Numbered from the stretch's first letter, positions 7,539-15,799 are shown. The stretch: DNA of 49,203 bases from UBA5734 sp964499985 (GCA_964499985.1 CAZCMX010000010.1:1-49203); one strand, 5' to 3'. Numbers and translations: made by a program. Notes: generated by a model not told the origin, from the sequence alone.

Positions 7539-8185
7539 GACCGTTCCTTCAATGCGACGAGAACATCAGGCAAGGATGAGCCGACTTCACCTTCATTACT
7601 GATCCGGACCAGCAGCTTCTTTTGTTCATAATAGTCAGATAGCGGCAAGGTCAGGCGGTAATAATTGGCCAGGCGCTGGCGGATGGTTTCCGGTTTGTCA
7701 TCATCTCTCTGGTAGAGGCTGCCGCCACAGGCATCACAGATCCCTGACTGATGCGGACGATAGGATTCGAGATTATATGTCCTGCCGCAGGATGCACAGA
7801 CTCGGCGGCCGGACAGGCGGGACAGGATTGATTCATCTGACAATTCCAGTTCTACCACGGCATTGAGCCGGAGCTGGCGTTTAGCCAGGAGCTCATCCAG
7901 GGCTTCGGCCTGGGCAACGGTACGCGGGAAGCCATCGAGCAGGAATCCACGCTGGCAATCTGCCTGCTCCAGGCGGTCTGCCACCATGGCGATGGTCAGG
8001 GAGTCTGGAACCAGGGCACCTTGCTGGATATAGCGGTCTGCTTCCAGTCCCAGGGGGGTGTTGGCCTTGATGTTCTGGCGAAAGATATCACCGGTCGAGA
8101 TGTGGGGAATCTGGTATTCCCGCACCAGGTCGGCCGCCATTGTCCCTTTGCCGGAACCAGGCGCACCCAAGAGAATCAGTCTCAT
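7535..8185 (-). CDS. adk: Adenylate kinase
   Basis: The enzyme interconverts ATP + AMP with 2 ADP. The 216-residue product begins MRLILLGAPGSGKGT, with the P-loop at 7-15. It has the long form with a zinc LID: CASCG and CDACG pairs flank YNLESYRPHQSGI. The GFPRT segment binds nucleotide. The frame is open upstream to 8251, but the ATG at 8185 has AGGAGG nine nucleotides ahead and matches the family N terminus. An 83-nt spacer with a strong hairpin separates it from secY. Confidence 0.98.
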   Translation of the reverse strand: MRLILLGAPGSGKGTMAADLVREYQIPHISTGDIFRQNIKANTPLGLEADRYIQQGALVPDSLTIAMVADRLEQADCQRGFLLDGFPRTVAQAEALDELLAKRQLRLNAVVELELSDESILSRLSGRRVCASCGRTYNLESYRPHQSGICDACGGSLYQRDDDKPETIRQRLANYYRLTLPLSDYYEQKKLLVRISNEGEVGSSLPDVLVALKERS

Positions 8186-8208
8186 GTCTTCTAGTCCTCC
8201 TGCGTCAC

Positions 8209-8251
8209 TTGCAACAAGGGCATCCGGGCTAAGCCGGACACCCTTTTGCAA
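8209..8251 (-). promoter_or_regulatory. Long hairpin in the secY-adk spacer
   Basis: Paired segments are TTGCAA (8209-8214 with 8246-8251), AAGGG/CCCTT (8216-8220 with 8241-8245) and TCCGG/CCGGA (8223-8227 with 8234-8238), around a 6-nt loop. That is 16 base pairs with one bulge and one small internal loop. No T-run follows on the minus strand, so this is more likely a processing or stability element than a terminator. Confidence 0.65.
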
Positions 8252-8268
8252 ACTGACAACATAATTGA

Positions 8269-9561
8269 TCAGTCGAGGAATCCTTTGTAATGGCGCATGA
8301 CCATCTGGGATTCCAGCTGGTTGACGAGGTCGATGGCAACACCAACGACGATCAGCACAGCTGTGCCGCCGAACCAGACCCCCTGGGCCTTGGTCAATGC
8401 GGACAGCAGGACCGGGAACAGGACGATGACGATCAGGAAGAGGCCATCGATCCAGTTCAGGCGGCGGGCCGTCCGGGCAATGAAGTCGGAGGTCGGCCGG
8501 CCTGGGCGGATGCCCGGGATGAAGCCACCATTCTTCTGCAGGTTGTTGGCAATCTCAATCGGATTGAACTGGACCATCGAGTAGAAGAAGGTGAAGCCCA
8601 GGATCAGCAGGGCATAGAAAATGTAGTAGAACGGATTGCCGGAGAAGTTCATGAACCACTCCGCGACCGGTCCGGTGCCACCAAACAGGGAGACCAGGGT
8701 GGACGGCAGGGAGACGATCGAGATGGCGAAGATGACTGGGATAACACCGGCCTGGTTGACCTTGATCGGCAGGTAGGTGTTCTGGCCGCCATACATCTTG
8801 CGGCCGACAACCTTCTTGGCATACTGGACCGGGATGCGGCGTTCAGCACTCTGGACAAAGACGACCAGGGCAATGACCACCACAAAGACGGCAACGACTG
8901 CCACCGTGGCGAACAGGGAGACGAAAATGTTTGAAGTTACAGACCAGTTCTGGAAGTAACCAAAAAGCATTTTGATCGCATTCGGTCCGCCGGTGATGAT
9001 GCCGGCGAAGATGATCAGCGAGATACCGTTGCCGATACCCTTTTCATTGATCTGCTCACCGAGCCACATGATGAAGGCCGTACCAGCTGTGAAGCTGACC
9101 ACCACCAGGATGGCATTGAGGAATGCAGGCAAGGTGGTTGAAGAGGCCAGGCGGGTGGCGTACCAGTAGGCGATGGCCTGGATCATGGCCAGGCCGACCG
9201 TCAGGTAGCGGACCATCTGCTGGATTTTCTTGCGTCCGGTCTCGCCTTCCTTCTGCAGGCGTTCCAGGGCCGGGATGGCCACGGTCAGCAGCTGCATGAT
9301 GATCGAAGAGTTGACGTATGGCGTGATGCCCATCGCGAAGATCGAGACTTGCTTGAAGGCGCCGCCTGAAATGATGTCCAGGAAACTGCCCAGCTGGCCA
9401 AAACGTTCGATCAGGGCGGTGAACGCTTCCTGGTCAATGCCAGGAACCGGAACACGGATGCCGAGGCGGTAGACGATCAGGATACCGATCGTGAACAGCA
9501 GTTTTTTACGCAGGTCTTGGATCTTGAAGGCATTTTTCAGGGTTTCGATCATGCTGCCCAT
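8269..9561 (-). CDS. secY: Protein translocase subunit SecY
   Basis: SecY forms the protein-conducting channel of the Sec translocon. The 430-residue protein has the expected ten hydrophobic segments. Family hallmarks include RIPVPGID near the N terminus, GITPYVNSSIIMQLL in TM2, GNGISLIIFAGI in the middle and IQKNGGFIPGIRPG-like NLQKNGGFIPGIRPGRPT in the cytosolic loop. It starts 3 nt after rplO; the SD AGGAGG overlaps the end of rplO. An alternative ATG three codons in (9552) is less well placed. Confidence 0.98.
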   Translation of the reverse strand: MGSMIETLKNAFKIQDLRKKLLFTIGILIVYRLGIRVPVPGIDQEAFTALIERFGQLGSFLDIISGGAFKQVSIFAMGITPYVNSSIIMQLLTVAIPALERLQKEGETGRKKIQQMVRYLTVGLAMIQAIAYWYATRLASSTTLPAFLNAILVVVSFTAGTAFIMWLGEQINEKGIGNGISLIIFAGIITGGPNAIKMLFGYFQNWSVTSNIFVSLFATVAVVAVFVVVIALVVFVQSAERRIPVQYAKKVVGRKMYGGQNTYLPIKVNQAGVIPVIFAISIVSLPSTLVSLFGGTGPVAEWFMNFSGNPFYYIFYALLILGFTFFYSMVQFNPIEIANNLQKNGGFIPGIRPGRPTSDFIARTARRLNWIDGLFLIVIVLFPVLLSALTKAQGVWFGGTAVLIVVGVAIDLVNQLESQMVMRHYKGFLD

Positions 9562-9564
9562 GCT

Positions 9565-10014
9565 TTAGACCTCCTCGACGCTGCCTCCAGCTTTTTCGAT
9601 CTTCTCTTTGGCACTGGCGGTGAAGGCGCTGGCCTTGACGGTCAGTTTCTTCGAAAGCTCACCATTGCCGAGAATCTTGATGCCGTCATTGACCTTCGGG
9701 ACATTGACAATGCCAGCTGCATGGATGGCATCGATGTCGACGACAGCACCATCGTCAAACTTGTTCAGCGACGAGAGATTGACTTCGATATAGGCCAGGG
9801 CGAAGCGCTTATTGTTGAAGCCACGCTTCGGCAGACGGCGGTAAAGGGGCATCTGGCCGCCTTCGAAGCCGGGACGGACACCGCCGCCGGCGCGGGCGTT
9901 CTGGCCCTTGTGGCCACGGCCAGAGGTCTTGCCATTACCGGTGCCGACACCGCGGCCTTTGCGGAAAGCGGTCTGACGATCGCCGGGGGAGGCTTTCAAT
10001 TCGTTGATTTTCAT
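9565..10014 (-). CDS. rplO: 50S ribosomal protein L15
   Basis: L15 is a late-assembling 23S rRNA binder. The 149-residue protein has the glycine-rich N-terminal extension typical of the family (GRGVGTGNGKTSGRGHKGQN, then GGGVRPGFEGGQMPLYRRLP) and a globular C-terminal part. It lies 15 nt after rpmD and 3 nt before secY. Confidence 0.98.
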   Translation of the reverse strand: MKINELKASPGDRQTAFRKGRGVGTGNGKTSGRGHKGQNARAGGGVRPGFEGGQMPLYRRLPKRGFNNKRFALAYIEVNLSSLNKFDDGAVVDIDAIHAAGIVNVPKVNDGIKILGNGELSKKLTVKASAFTASAKEKIEKAGGSVEEV

Positions 10015-10029
10015 AGTCTTACACCTTCC

Positions 10030-10209
10030 TCAAGCTTCTTCAACCTTGACCAGGTAAGCGACGAGACGGAGCATGCCCTGGATGGCCGGGGTGGCTTCCA
10101 GCTCGACAGTCTGACCGATCTTGCGCAGACCCAGGGCCTTGATGGTTGCCTTGTGCTTATGGGTCGCACTGTTGGTGCTCTTTGAGAGCGTGATTTTGAC
10201 TTTAGACAT
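10030..10209 (-). CDS. rpmD: 50S ribosomal protein L30
   Basis: This 59-residue gene, read directly from the minus strand, begins MSKVKITLSKSTNSATHKHK and continues ATIKALGLRKIGQTVELEAT. The GLRKIGQTVE motif and the C-terminal hydrophobic strand LRLVAYLVKVEE identify L30. It sits between rpsE and rplO as usual, with spacers of 14-15 nt and an AAGGAGGAGC ribosome binding site. Confidence 0.96.
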   Translation of the reverse strand: MSKVKITLSKSTNSATHKHKATIKALGLRKIGQTVELEATPAIQGMLRLVAYLVKVEEA

Positions 10210-10223
10210 CGTCGCGCTCCTCC

Positions 10224-10718
10224 TTAAAGAATTTCGTCGACAGATTTGCCGCGCAGACGAGCCACCTGTTCGAGTGACTTGAGGCTGGCAAGTCCGGCGA
10301 TGGTCGCATTGACCATATTGTTCGGATTATTGGTGCCCAGGGACTTGGTGCGGATGTCTTTGATGCCGGCCAGTTCAAGGACAGCACGGACAGGGCCGCC
10401 AGCGATAACGCCGGTACCGCCGACTGCCGGCTTCAGAAGAACTTTGCCAGCACCGAACACGCCGATGGTTTCGTGGGGGATGGTCGAATCCTTGAGCGGG
10501 ACTTCGATCAGGTTTTTCTTGGCATCCTCAATCCCCTTGCGGATCGCATCCGGGATTTCAGCAGCCTTGCCCAGGCCTTTGCCGACATGGCCATTCTCAT
10601 CGCCAACAATGACGAGAGCGGCGAAACGGAAATTGCGTCCACCCTTGACCGTCTTGGAGACGCGGCCGATGTGGATGACTTTTTCTTTCAGATCCAGTTT
10701 GCTTGCATCAATTCGCAT
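10224..10718 (-). CDS. rpsE: 30S ribosomal protein S5
   Basis: S5 helps decoding fidelity and contributes to the mRNA entry tunnel and its helicase activity. The 164-residue protein has the double-stranded RNA-binding-like N-terminal domain (RVSKTVKGGRNFRFAALVIV) and the C-terminal domain with GGTGVIAGGPVRAVLELAGI. It lies 16 nt or less from both rplR and rpmD. Confidence 0.99.
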   Translation of the reverse strand: MRIDASKLDLKEKVIHIGRVSKTVKGGRNFRFAALVIVGDENGHVGKGLGKAAEIPDAIRKGIEDAKKNLIEVPLKDSTIPHETIGVFGAGKVLLKPAVGGTGVIAGGPVRAVLELAGIKDIRTKSLGTNNPNNMVNATIAGLASLKSLEQVARLRGKSVDEIL

Positions 10719-10733
10719 GGCTATTCCTCCTGC

Positions 10734-11102
10734 TTAGAAATTGAGTCCGGCTTCACGAGCCGCTTCTGCCAGAGCCGCGACACGGCCATGGTAGAGATAG
10801 CCACCGCGGTCGAACACGACCGTTTCGATACCGTTGGCCAGAGCCCGCTGAGCGACCAGCGCACCGACAGCCTTGGCACCTTCAATGTTGCCTGCGAAAG
10901 CAAGCTTCTCTTTGATTTCCTTGTCCAGGGAAGAGGCGCTCACCAGCGTACGGCCGGTGGTGTCATCGATCACCTGGGCATAGATCTGGGAAAGGCTGCG
11001 GAAGACACACAGTCTCGGACGTTCGGACGTGCCGGAGACTTTGCTGCGCACCCGCTCGTGTTTCCGCTTGCGAATCTCGTTCCTGCGAGTTTTGCTAATC
11101 AT
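10734..11102 (-). CDS. rplR: 50S ribosomal protein L18
   Basis: L18 binds 5S rRNA at the central protuberance. The 122-residue protein starts MISKTRRNEIRKRKHERVR and has SGTSERPRLCVFRSLSQIYAQV; it ends with DRGGYLYHGRVAALAEAARE. Its place between rplF and rpsE is canonical. Confidence 0.99.
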   Translation of the reverse strand: MISKTRRNEIRKRKHERVRSKVSGTSERPRLCVFRSLSQIYAQVIDDTTGRTLVSASSLDKEIKEKLAFAGNIEGAKAVGALVAQRALANGIETVVFDRGGYLYHGRVAALAEAAREAGLNF

Positions 11103-11118
11103 GTCATCTCACCCTTTC

Positions 11119-11676
11119 TTATTTGCCTTTTTTGCCGCCCTTGGCGCCAGTCTTGCCTTCCTTCAGATGCAGGACTTCAAAGTCATACTTGACGCCCTTG
11201 CCCTTATAAGGATCCGGCAGACGGAAGGCACGGATTTTGGCAGCGGTTTCGCCGACCATCTGCTTGTCAGCGCCCTTGACAATGATCTTGTTCGGGGCGG
11301 GGACTTCGATGGTGATGCCGGCGGGTTCTTCAAGCTCGATCGGATGGGAGAAACCCAGGTTCAGGACGAGCTTCTTGCCTTGCTTCTGGGCCTTGAAACC
11401 GACACCGTTGATGTCGAGGTTCTTGGCAAAGCCCTGGGACACACCAACGATCATGTTATTGACCAGGGTGCGGGAAAGGCCGTGCAGGGCGCGATGTTCC
11501 TTGTTGTCGCTCGGACGAGTGACGGTGATGGTCTTGCCGTCGACCGCAACGGTGATATCCGGGTGGATCACCTGGGTCAGGACAGTGGAACCAGATTTGA
11601 CGGTGACAACGTTGTTTTCAACTTTGACTTCAACGTTGGCCGGAATGGTGATCGGCATTCTGCCAATTCGGGACAT
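11119..11676 (-). CDS. rplF: 50S ribosomal protein L6
   Basis: L6 binds 23S rRNA near the sarcin-ricin loop and factor-binding site. The 185-residue product starts MSRIGRMPITIPANVEV and has the C-terminal motif PDPYKGKGVKY. The frame remains open upstream to 11745, but the ATG at 11676 with GCAGGAGGTCC before it is clearly the start. The Lys/Gly-rich tail (KTGAKGGKKGK) is a little longer than average. A 100-nt spacer with a hairpin separates it from rpsH. Confidence 0.98.
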   Translation of the reverse strand: MSRIGRMPITIPANVEVKVENNVVTVKSGSTVLTQVIHPDITVAVDGKTITVTRPSDNKEHRALHGLSRTLVNNMIVGVSQGFAKNLDINGVGFKAQKQGKKLVLNLGFSHPIELEEPAGITIEVPAPNKIIVKGADKQMVGETAAKIRAFRLPDPYKGKGVKYDFEVLHLKEGKTGAKGGKKGK

Positions 11677-11723
11677 GGTTGTGGACCTCCTGCTCTTGAG
11701 ATTGAGGATGGCTCCCCTGCGGC

Positions 11724-11740
11724 GGCCTGGATACCAGGCC
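11724..11740 (-). promoter_or_regulatory. Hairpin in the rpsH-rplF spacer
   Basis: GGCCTGG (11724-11730) and CCAGGCC (11734-11740) form a perfect 7-bp stem with a 3-nt loop. There is no T-run. The surrounding 100-nt spacer is far longer than its neighbours and holds no ORF I would support. Confidence 0.45.
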
Positions 11741-11776
11741 CACAAGGCGCCAATCCGTTTCAGAGTTTAGTTTGAA

Positions 11777-12172
11777 TTACCAGACATAGGCGAGAACTTC
11801 GCCACCGACACCCTCTTTGCGAGCGGTTTTATCGGTCATGATGCCTTTTGAAGTGGAAATGATGGCGATGCCAAGACCGCCGAGCACTTTCGGCAGGTTG
11901 TCCGTATTGGCATAAACGCGCAGACCGGGTTTGGAAATGCGCTTGATGCCAGAGATGACCGGCTTCTTGGCGGCGTACTTGAGGGTGATCTTGATCTTGC
12001 CCTGCTTGTCGTCGTTGACCAGGTCCACTTTGCTGATATAACCTTCGTCGAGAAGAATCTGGGCGATGGCTTTCTTGACATTGGACGCCGGAATTTCACA
12101 GGTCGCGTGACCGGCTGTACCGGCGTTACGGATGCGGGTGAGCATATCGGCGATGGTATCTGTAATCTGCAT
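11777..12172 (-). CDS. rpsH: 30S ribosomal protein S8
   Basis: S8 is a 16S rRNA central-domain assembly protein and the spc-operon repressor in E. coli. The 131-residue protein has DTIADMLTRIRNAGTAGH at the N terminus and the conserved C-terminal GIAIISTSKGIMTDKTARKE region ending GGEVLAYVW. It follows rpsN by 26 nt. Confidence 0.99.
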   Translation of the reverse strand: MQITDTIADMLTRIRNAGTAGHATCEIPASNVKKAIAQILLDEGYISKVDLVNDDKQGKIKITLKYAAKKPVISGIKRISKPGLRVYANTDNLPKVLGGLGIAIISTSKGIMTDKTARKEGVGGEVLAYVW

Positions 12173-12198
12173 GAAACTTCCTCCTTCCTCTGGTACGC

Positions 12199-12384
12199 TT
12201 ACCAGCTGGCCTTGCGAACGCCGGGTATCTGTCCCTTATAGGCCAGTTCACGGAAGCACAGACGGCAGATGCCATATTTGCGGATGTAAGCGTGAGGACG
12301 GCCGCAGAGCTTGCAGCGGTTATAGGCACGGGTCGAGAACTTCGGCTCTGCCTGCTGTTTCAGGATCATTGACTTCTTAGCCAT
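12199..12384 (-). CDS. rpsN: 30S ribosomal protein S14, zinc-binding type
   Basis: This 61-residue type Z S14 has two CxxC zinc pairs (CKLC and CRLC) separated by GRPHAYIRKYGI, and the ending GQIPGVRKASW. The short zinc form is usual in Gram-positive bacteria; the long zinc-free form would be about 90-100 residues. It sits between rplE and rpsH. Its ribosome binding site is an unusual run of G (GCGGGGGGTACG) rather than AGGAGG. Confidence 0.98.
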   Translation of the reverse strand: MAKKSMILKQQAEPKFSTRAYNRCKLCGRPHAYIRKYGICRLCFRELAYKGQIPGVRKASW

Positions 12385-12400
12385 TTATCGTACCCCCCGC

Positions 12401-12940
12401 TTACTTGGAAAACGGCATGCCGAGCAGTTTCAGGAGCTCGCGTGCTTCTTCGTCGGTGTTTGCGGTTGTGACAATGATGATGTCCATGCCGCGGATTTTG
12501 TCGATTTTGTCATAGTCGATTTCCGGGAAAATCAGCTGTTCCTTGGCACCGAAGGCATAGTTGCCACGGCCGTCAAAGGAGTTGGGATTGATCCCGCGGA
12601 AGTCACGCACACGCGGCAGGGCCACGCTGATCAGCTTGTCAAGGAATTCGTACATCTTCTGGCCGCGCAGGGTGACCTTGCAGCCGATGTTCATGCCTTC
12701 ACGGAGCTTGAACGCCGAAACGGACTTCTTGGCCTTGGTGATGACCGGTCTCTGGCCGGCAATCAGGCCCATGTCCCGGGCAGCGTTTTCAATCGCCTTC
12801 GGGTTGTCCTTGACTTCACCGACACCCATGTTGAGAACGATCTTCTCAAGCCTCGGGATCTGCATCGACGAGCTGTATTTGAAAGTCGTCATCATCGCTG
12901 GTGCGACTTCCTTCTGATATTTGTCTTTCAGTCTGGCCAT
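12401..12940 (-). CDS. rplE: 50S ribosomal protein L5
   Basis: L5 binds 5S rRNA and contacts the P-site tRNA. The 179-residue product starts MARLKDKYQKEVAPAMMTTF and has KIVLNMGVGEVKDNPKAIE, ITKAKKSVSAFKLREGMNIG and the C-terminal MDIIIVTTANTDEEARELL. It lies 20 nt after rplX. Confidence 0.99.
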   Translation of the reverse strand: MARLKDKYQKEVAPAMMTTFKYSSSMQIPRLEKIVLNMGVGEVKDNPKAIENAARDMGLIAGQRPVITKAKKSVSAFKLREGMNIGCKVTLRGQKMYEFLDKLISVALPRVRDFRGINPNSFDGRGNYAFGAKEQLIFPEIDYDKIDKIRGMDIIIVTTANTDEEARELLKLLGMPFSK

Positions 12941-12960
12941 TTTAAAATCCTCCTCGCCGA

Positions 12961-13299
12961 TTACTTCTTGGCCGCTGCGATGGTGTCGATTTCGGCACCG
13001 CAGGCCTTGCAGACGCGGACTTTGTCACCATTGGCCATGACCTTGCGCCCCATCTTGCTCGGACGCTTGCACTTGCTGCAGACGACCATGACATTGGAGC
13101 TGGAAACCGGGGCTTCCTGGTGGAGAATGCCACCCTGCTGGTAGCGGCCACGCGGTTTCTGGTGCTTGACGGACATGTTGACGCCTTCGACGATGACCCG
13201 GCCGGTGACCGGGAAAACCTTCAGGACTTTGCCGGTCTTGCCAGCGTCTTTGCCCGACAGCACGTAAACGGAATCATCTTTTTTGACATGTACTTTCAT
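12961..13299 (-). CDS. rplX: 50S ribosomal protein L24
   Basis: L24 starts folding of 23S rRNA. The 112-residue protein has an N-terminal KOW domain (VYVLSGKDAGKTGKVLKVFP) and the RGGI-like GGILHQEAPV segment. Its C-terminal part carries a zinc ribbon with CSKC and CKAC pairs, seen in many but not all bacterial L24 proteins. It lies 15 nt after rplN. Confidence 0.98.
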   Translation of the reverse strand: MKVHVKKDDSVYVLSGKDAGKTGKVLKVFPVTGRVIVEGVNMSVKHQKPRGRYQQGGILHQEAPVSSSNVMVVCSKCKRPSKMGRKVMANGDKVRVCKACGAEIDTIAAAKK

Positions 13300-13314
13300 G
13301 CTACGTGTGCCTCC

Positions 13315-13683
13315 TTACAGGACTTCGGGAGCCAGAGACAGGATTTTCATGTAGTCCCTGTCACGAAGTTCCCTGGCGATAGGCCCAAAGATACGCGTAC
13401 CGCGTGGATTCTTGTCTTCCTTGATGATGACGGCTGCGTTTTCGTCAAATTTGATGTAGGAACCGTCCGAGCGGCGGACGCCACGCTTGGAGCGGACGAT
13501 CACGGCCTTGACGACCTCACCCTTCTTTACAACACCACCGGGTGTTGCTTCTTTGACCGAGCAAACGATGATGTCTCCGATATTGGCGTACTTGCGCCAG
13601 GATCCTCCGAGAACCTTGATGCACATCAATTCTTTGGCACCGGTATTGTCGGCGGATTTGAGTCTAGATTGAACCTGGATCAT
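13315..13683 (-). CDS. rplN: 50S ribosomal protein L14
   Basis: L14 forms part of an intersubunit bridge and is the docking site of the silencing factor RsfS. The 122-residue protein begins MIQVQSRLKSADNTGAKELM and ends RDYMKILSLAPEVL, both standard. It lies 31 nt after rpsQ with a GGAAGGAGGAAGAC ribosome binding site. Confidence 0.99.
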   Translation of the reverse strand: MIQVQSRLKSADNTGAKELMCIKVLGGSWRKYANIGDIIVCSVKEATPGGVVKKGEVVKAVIVRSKRGVRRSDGSYIKFDENAAVIIKEDKNPRGTRIFGPIARELRDRDYMKILSLAPEVL

Positions 13684-13714
13684 TGTCTTCCTCCTTCCAT
13701 AAACCGGTTAAGGA

Positions 13715-13972
13715 TCACTTGGCTTTCTCAATGATCTCGACCAGTCTCCAGCGCTTGTCGCGGCTCAAGGGGCGGGTCTCCATCACTTTGACTTTGTCTC
13801 CGATATGGCATTCGTTATTTTCGTCATGGGCCTTGAGCTTATAGGTCCGTTTGACGATTTTCTTGTACAGCGGGTGGCGGACATGCTCGGTGACTGCCAC
13901 GACGATGGTCTTATCCATTTTGTCGCTGGCGACCTGGCCTACCCGGGTCTTTCTGAGGTTACGTTCACTCAT
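13715..13972 (-). CDS. rpsQ: 30S ribosomal protein S17
   Basis: S17 is an OB-fold protein that binds 16S helix 11. The 85-residue protein has the signature GQVASDKMDKTIVVAVTEHV and the ETRPLSRDKRWRLVEII segment. It follows rpmC by 12 nt. Confidence 0.99.
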   Translation of the reverse strand: MSERNLRKTRVGQVASDKMDKTIVVAVTEHVRHPLYKKIVKRTYKLKAHDENNECHIGDKVKVMETRPLSRDKRWRLVEIIEKAK

Positions 13973-13984
13973 GGATAATCCCCC

Positions 13985-14188
13985 TTACTTCTTTTGACCC
14001 TGGAGCTCACGCTCACGCAGGATGGTCATGACACGCGCGATGTCCCGCTTGACGCTTTTGAGCTTTAAGGGGTTTTCGAGCTGGTTGGTGGCATGGGCGA
14101 AACGGAGCTTGAACAGTTCTTCGCGCAGGGAAGCGAGTTCCTTGTTCAGCTCGTCAAAGGATTTGTCACGGATTTCATTGGGCTTCAT
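13985..14188 (-). CDS. rpmC: 50S ribosomal protein L29
   Basis: L29 sits at the tunnel exit beside L23. The 67-residue product is the usual two-helix hairpin: KPNEIRDKSFDELNKELASL and NPLKLKSVKRDIARVMTIL. The frame stays open to 14308, but the ATG at 14188 (SD GGAAGGTGA) gives the family length. It overlaps the end of rplP by 14 nt. Confidence 0.97.
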   Translation of the reverse strand: MKPNEIRDKSFDELNKELASLREELFKLRFAHATNQLENPLKLKSVKRDIARVMTILRERELQGQKK

Positions 14189-14609
14189 TGACGTCACCTT
14201 CCTTTTCACGGGCGATGAACTTGGTCTGGCACGGCAGTTTATGGGCGGCCAGGCGCATGGCTTCACGGGCGACTTCTTCGCTGACGCCGGCAATCTCAAA
14301 CAGGACACGACCGGGCTTGACGACAGCTACCCAATATTCGGGGGAACCTTTACCGGAACCCATTCGGGTTTCAGCCGGCTTGGCGGTGACGGGCTTGTCC
14401 GGGAAAATCTTGATCCAGACCTGGCCACCACGCTTGATGAAACGGTTGATCGCGATACGGGCAGCTTCGATCTGGTTGCTGGTGATCCAGACAGGCTCCA
14501 TGGCCTGCAGGCCGTAATCGCCATAGACGACGACATTGCCACGGGTGGCTTTGCCGGTCATGCGGCCGCGGTGCTGTTTTCTGCGTTTGACACGTTTGGG
14601 AAGCAGCAT
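14175..14609 (-). CDS. rplP: 50S ribosomal protein L16
   Basis: L16 organises the A-site side of the peptidyl transferase centre. The 144-residue protein starts MLLPKRVKRRKQHRGRMTGK and has the WIKIFPDKPVTAKPAETRMG and GKGSPEYWVAVVKPGR segments. Its ATG overlaps the rpsC stop by 1 nt (TGATG), implying translational coupling. Confidence 0.99.
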   Translation of the reverse strand: MLLPKRVKRRKQHRGRMTGKATRGNVVVYGDYGLQAMEPVWITSNQIEAARIAINRFIKRGGQVWIKIFPDKPVTAKPAETRMGSGKGSPEYWVAVVKPGRVLFEIAGVSEEVAREAMRLAAHKLPCQTKFIAREKEGDVNEAQ

Positions 14610-15280
14610 CAGGCTTCGCCTCCTTCCGATACTTTCACTTTGCGGGGAGCTTTGTAGACTGCACCCTTATAGATCCAGACCTTGACACCGATGCGGCCAT
14701 AGGTGGTCTTGGCTTCGGCGAAACCATACTCGATATTGGCGCGCAGGGTCTGCAGCGGGATCGTGCCATCATGATAGTGTTCGCTGCGGGCGATTTCGGC
14801 ACCGCCGAGACGGCCGCTGACCGCAGTCTTGATACCCTTGGCGCCGCCCTTCATGGCCCGGCCCATCGCCTGCTTCATGGCGCGGCGGAAGGACACACGT
14901 TCCTCGAGCTGCTTGGCGATGTTCTCAGCGATCAGCTGAGCTTCGGTATCGACGGACTTGATCTCGTTGATATTGATGAAGAACTGGCGGCCAAATTTGG
15001 CAACGAGCTTCTTCTTCAGATCTTCGATTCCAGCGCCCTGGCGGCCAATGATGATGCCCGGCTTGCCGGCCGAAATCTGCACGAGGGTCTTTTCTTCGCC
15101 CTTGCGCTCGATCTCGATGCGGGAGACACCAGCTTTGAAGCATTCGGCTTTCACGAAATCGCGGATCTTCTTGTCTTCAACGAGGAATTTGCTGAAATCT
15201 TTCTTGTCGGCGTACCAGCGGGTGTCCCAATCTTTGATGACACCAACGCGCAAGCCGTGGGGATTGACTTTCTGGCCCAT
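14609..15280 (-). CDS. rpsC: 30S ribosomal protein S3
   Basis: S3 lies at the mRNA entry channel. The 223-residue protein begins MGQKVNPHGLRVGVIKDWDT, contains a KH domain (GKPGIIIGRQGAGIEDLKKK) and the C-terminal domain with RAMKGGAKGIKTAVSGRLGG. It starts 12 nt after rplV and is coupled to rplP. Confidence 0.99.
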   Translation of the reverse strand: MGQKVNPHGLRVGVIKDWDTRWYADKKDFSKFLVEDKKIRDFVKAECFKAGVSRIEIERKGEEKTLVQISAGKPGIIIGRQGAGIEDLKKKLVAKFGRQFFININEIKSVDTEAQLIAENIAKQLEERVSFRRAMKQAMGRAMKGGAKGIKTAVSGRLGGAEIARSEHYHDGTIPLQTLRANIEYGFAEAKTTYGRIGVKVWIYKGAVYKAPRKVKVSEGGEA

Positions 15281-15292
15281 TCGCTGCCCTCC

Positions 15293-15769
15293 TTAATTTC
15301 TTTCCTTGAGAACGACCGTGATGTGGCTGGTTCTCTTGTGGATGCGTGCTGCACTGCCGCGGGCCTTGGGGATGATGCGCTTGAGCACCGGACCCTGGTT
15401 GGCATAGCAGTCAGCGACATAGAGTGCGTCGCGGGACAGGCTGTTGTTGTTGACCGCATTGGCTTCGGCCGATTTCACCAGCTTTTCGAGGACCGGTGAA
15501 GCCGCCTTGGGGGTATAGCGCAGGATCGCGTAGGCTTCATCGAGGGACTTGCCCTTGATCAGGTCGACGACGATATTGACTTTGCGCGGCGTCACACGGA
15601 CATTCTTGGCGATGGCGCGGCCTTCGTCCTTGCCGATGCCGAGGACTTTCTTTTCCTTTTTGGTCAGCAGGGCTGACTTCTGGAAACGGCGGGCGTCCTT
15701 GTTGTAGGTTGCGAGGATTTCCTCACGGTTTTCCAGCAAGTATTCCTTGCTCATAACCTTCTTTTCCAC
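15293..15769 (-). CDS. rplV: 50S ribosomal protein L22 with N-terminal extension
   Basis: L22 lines the nascent peptide tunnel with its long beta hairpin. The core begins at about residue 52 (RAIAKNVRVTPRKVNIVVDL) and ends HKRTSHITVVLKERN. At 158 residues it is nearly 50 longer than the usual 110-115, because of an extra N-terminal part rich in Lys and Glu (YLLENREEILATYNKDARRF and on). I chose the GTG at 15769, which has GGAGG eight nucleotides upstream; an ATG five codons later (15754) is the alternative. Either way the extension is real. Confidence 0.96.
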   Translation of the reverse strand: MEKKVMSKEYLLENREEILATYNKDARRFQKSALLTKKEKKVLGIGKDEGRAIAKNVRVTPRKVNIVVDLIKGKSLDEAYAILRYTPKAASPVLEKLVKSAEANAVNNNSLSRDALYVADCYANQGPVLKRIIPKARGSAARIHKRTSHITVVLKERN

Positions 15770-15799
15770 TATTGTTTCCTCCCTTCGCTACCGGCTGTC

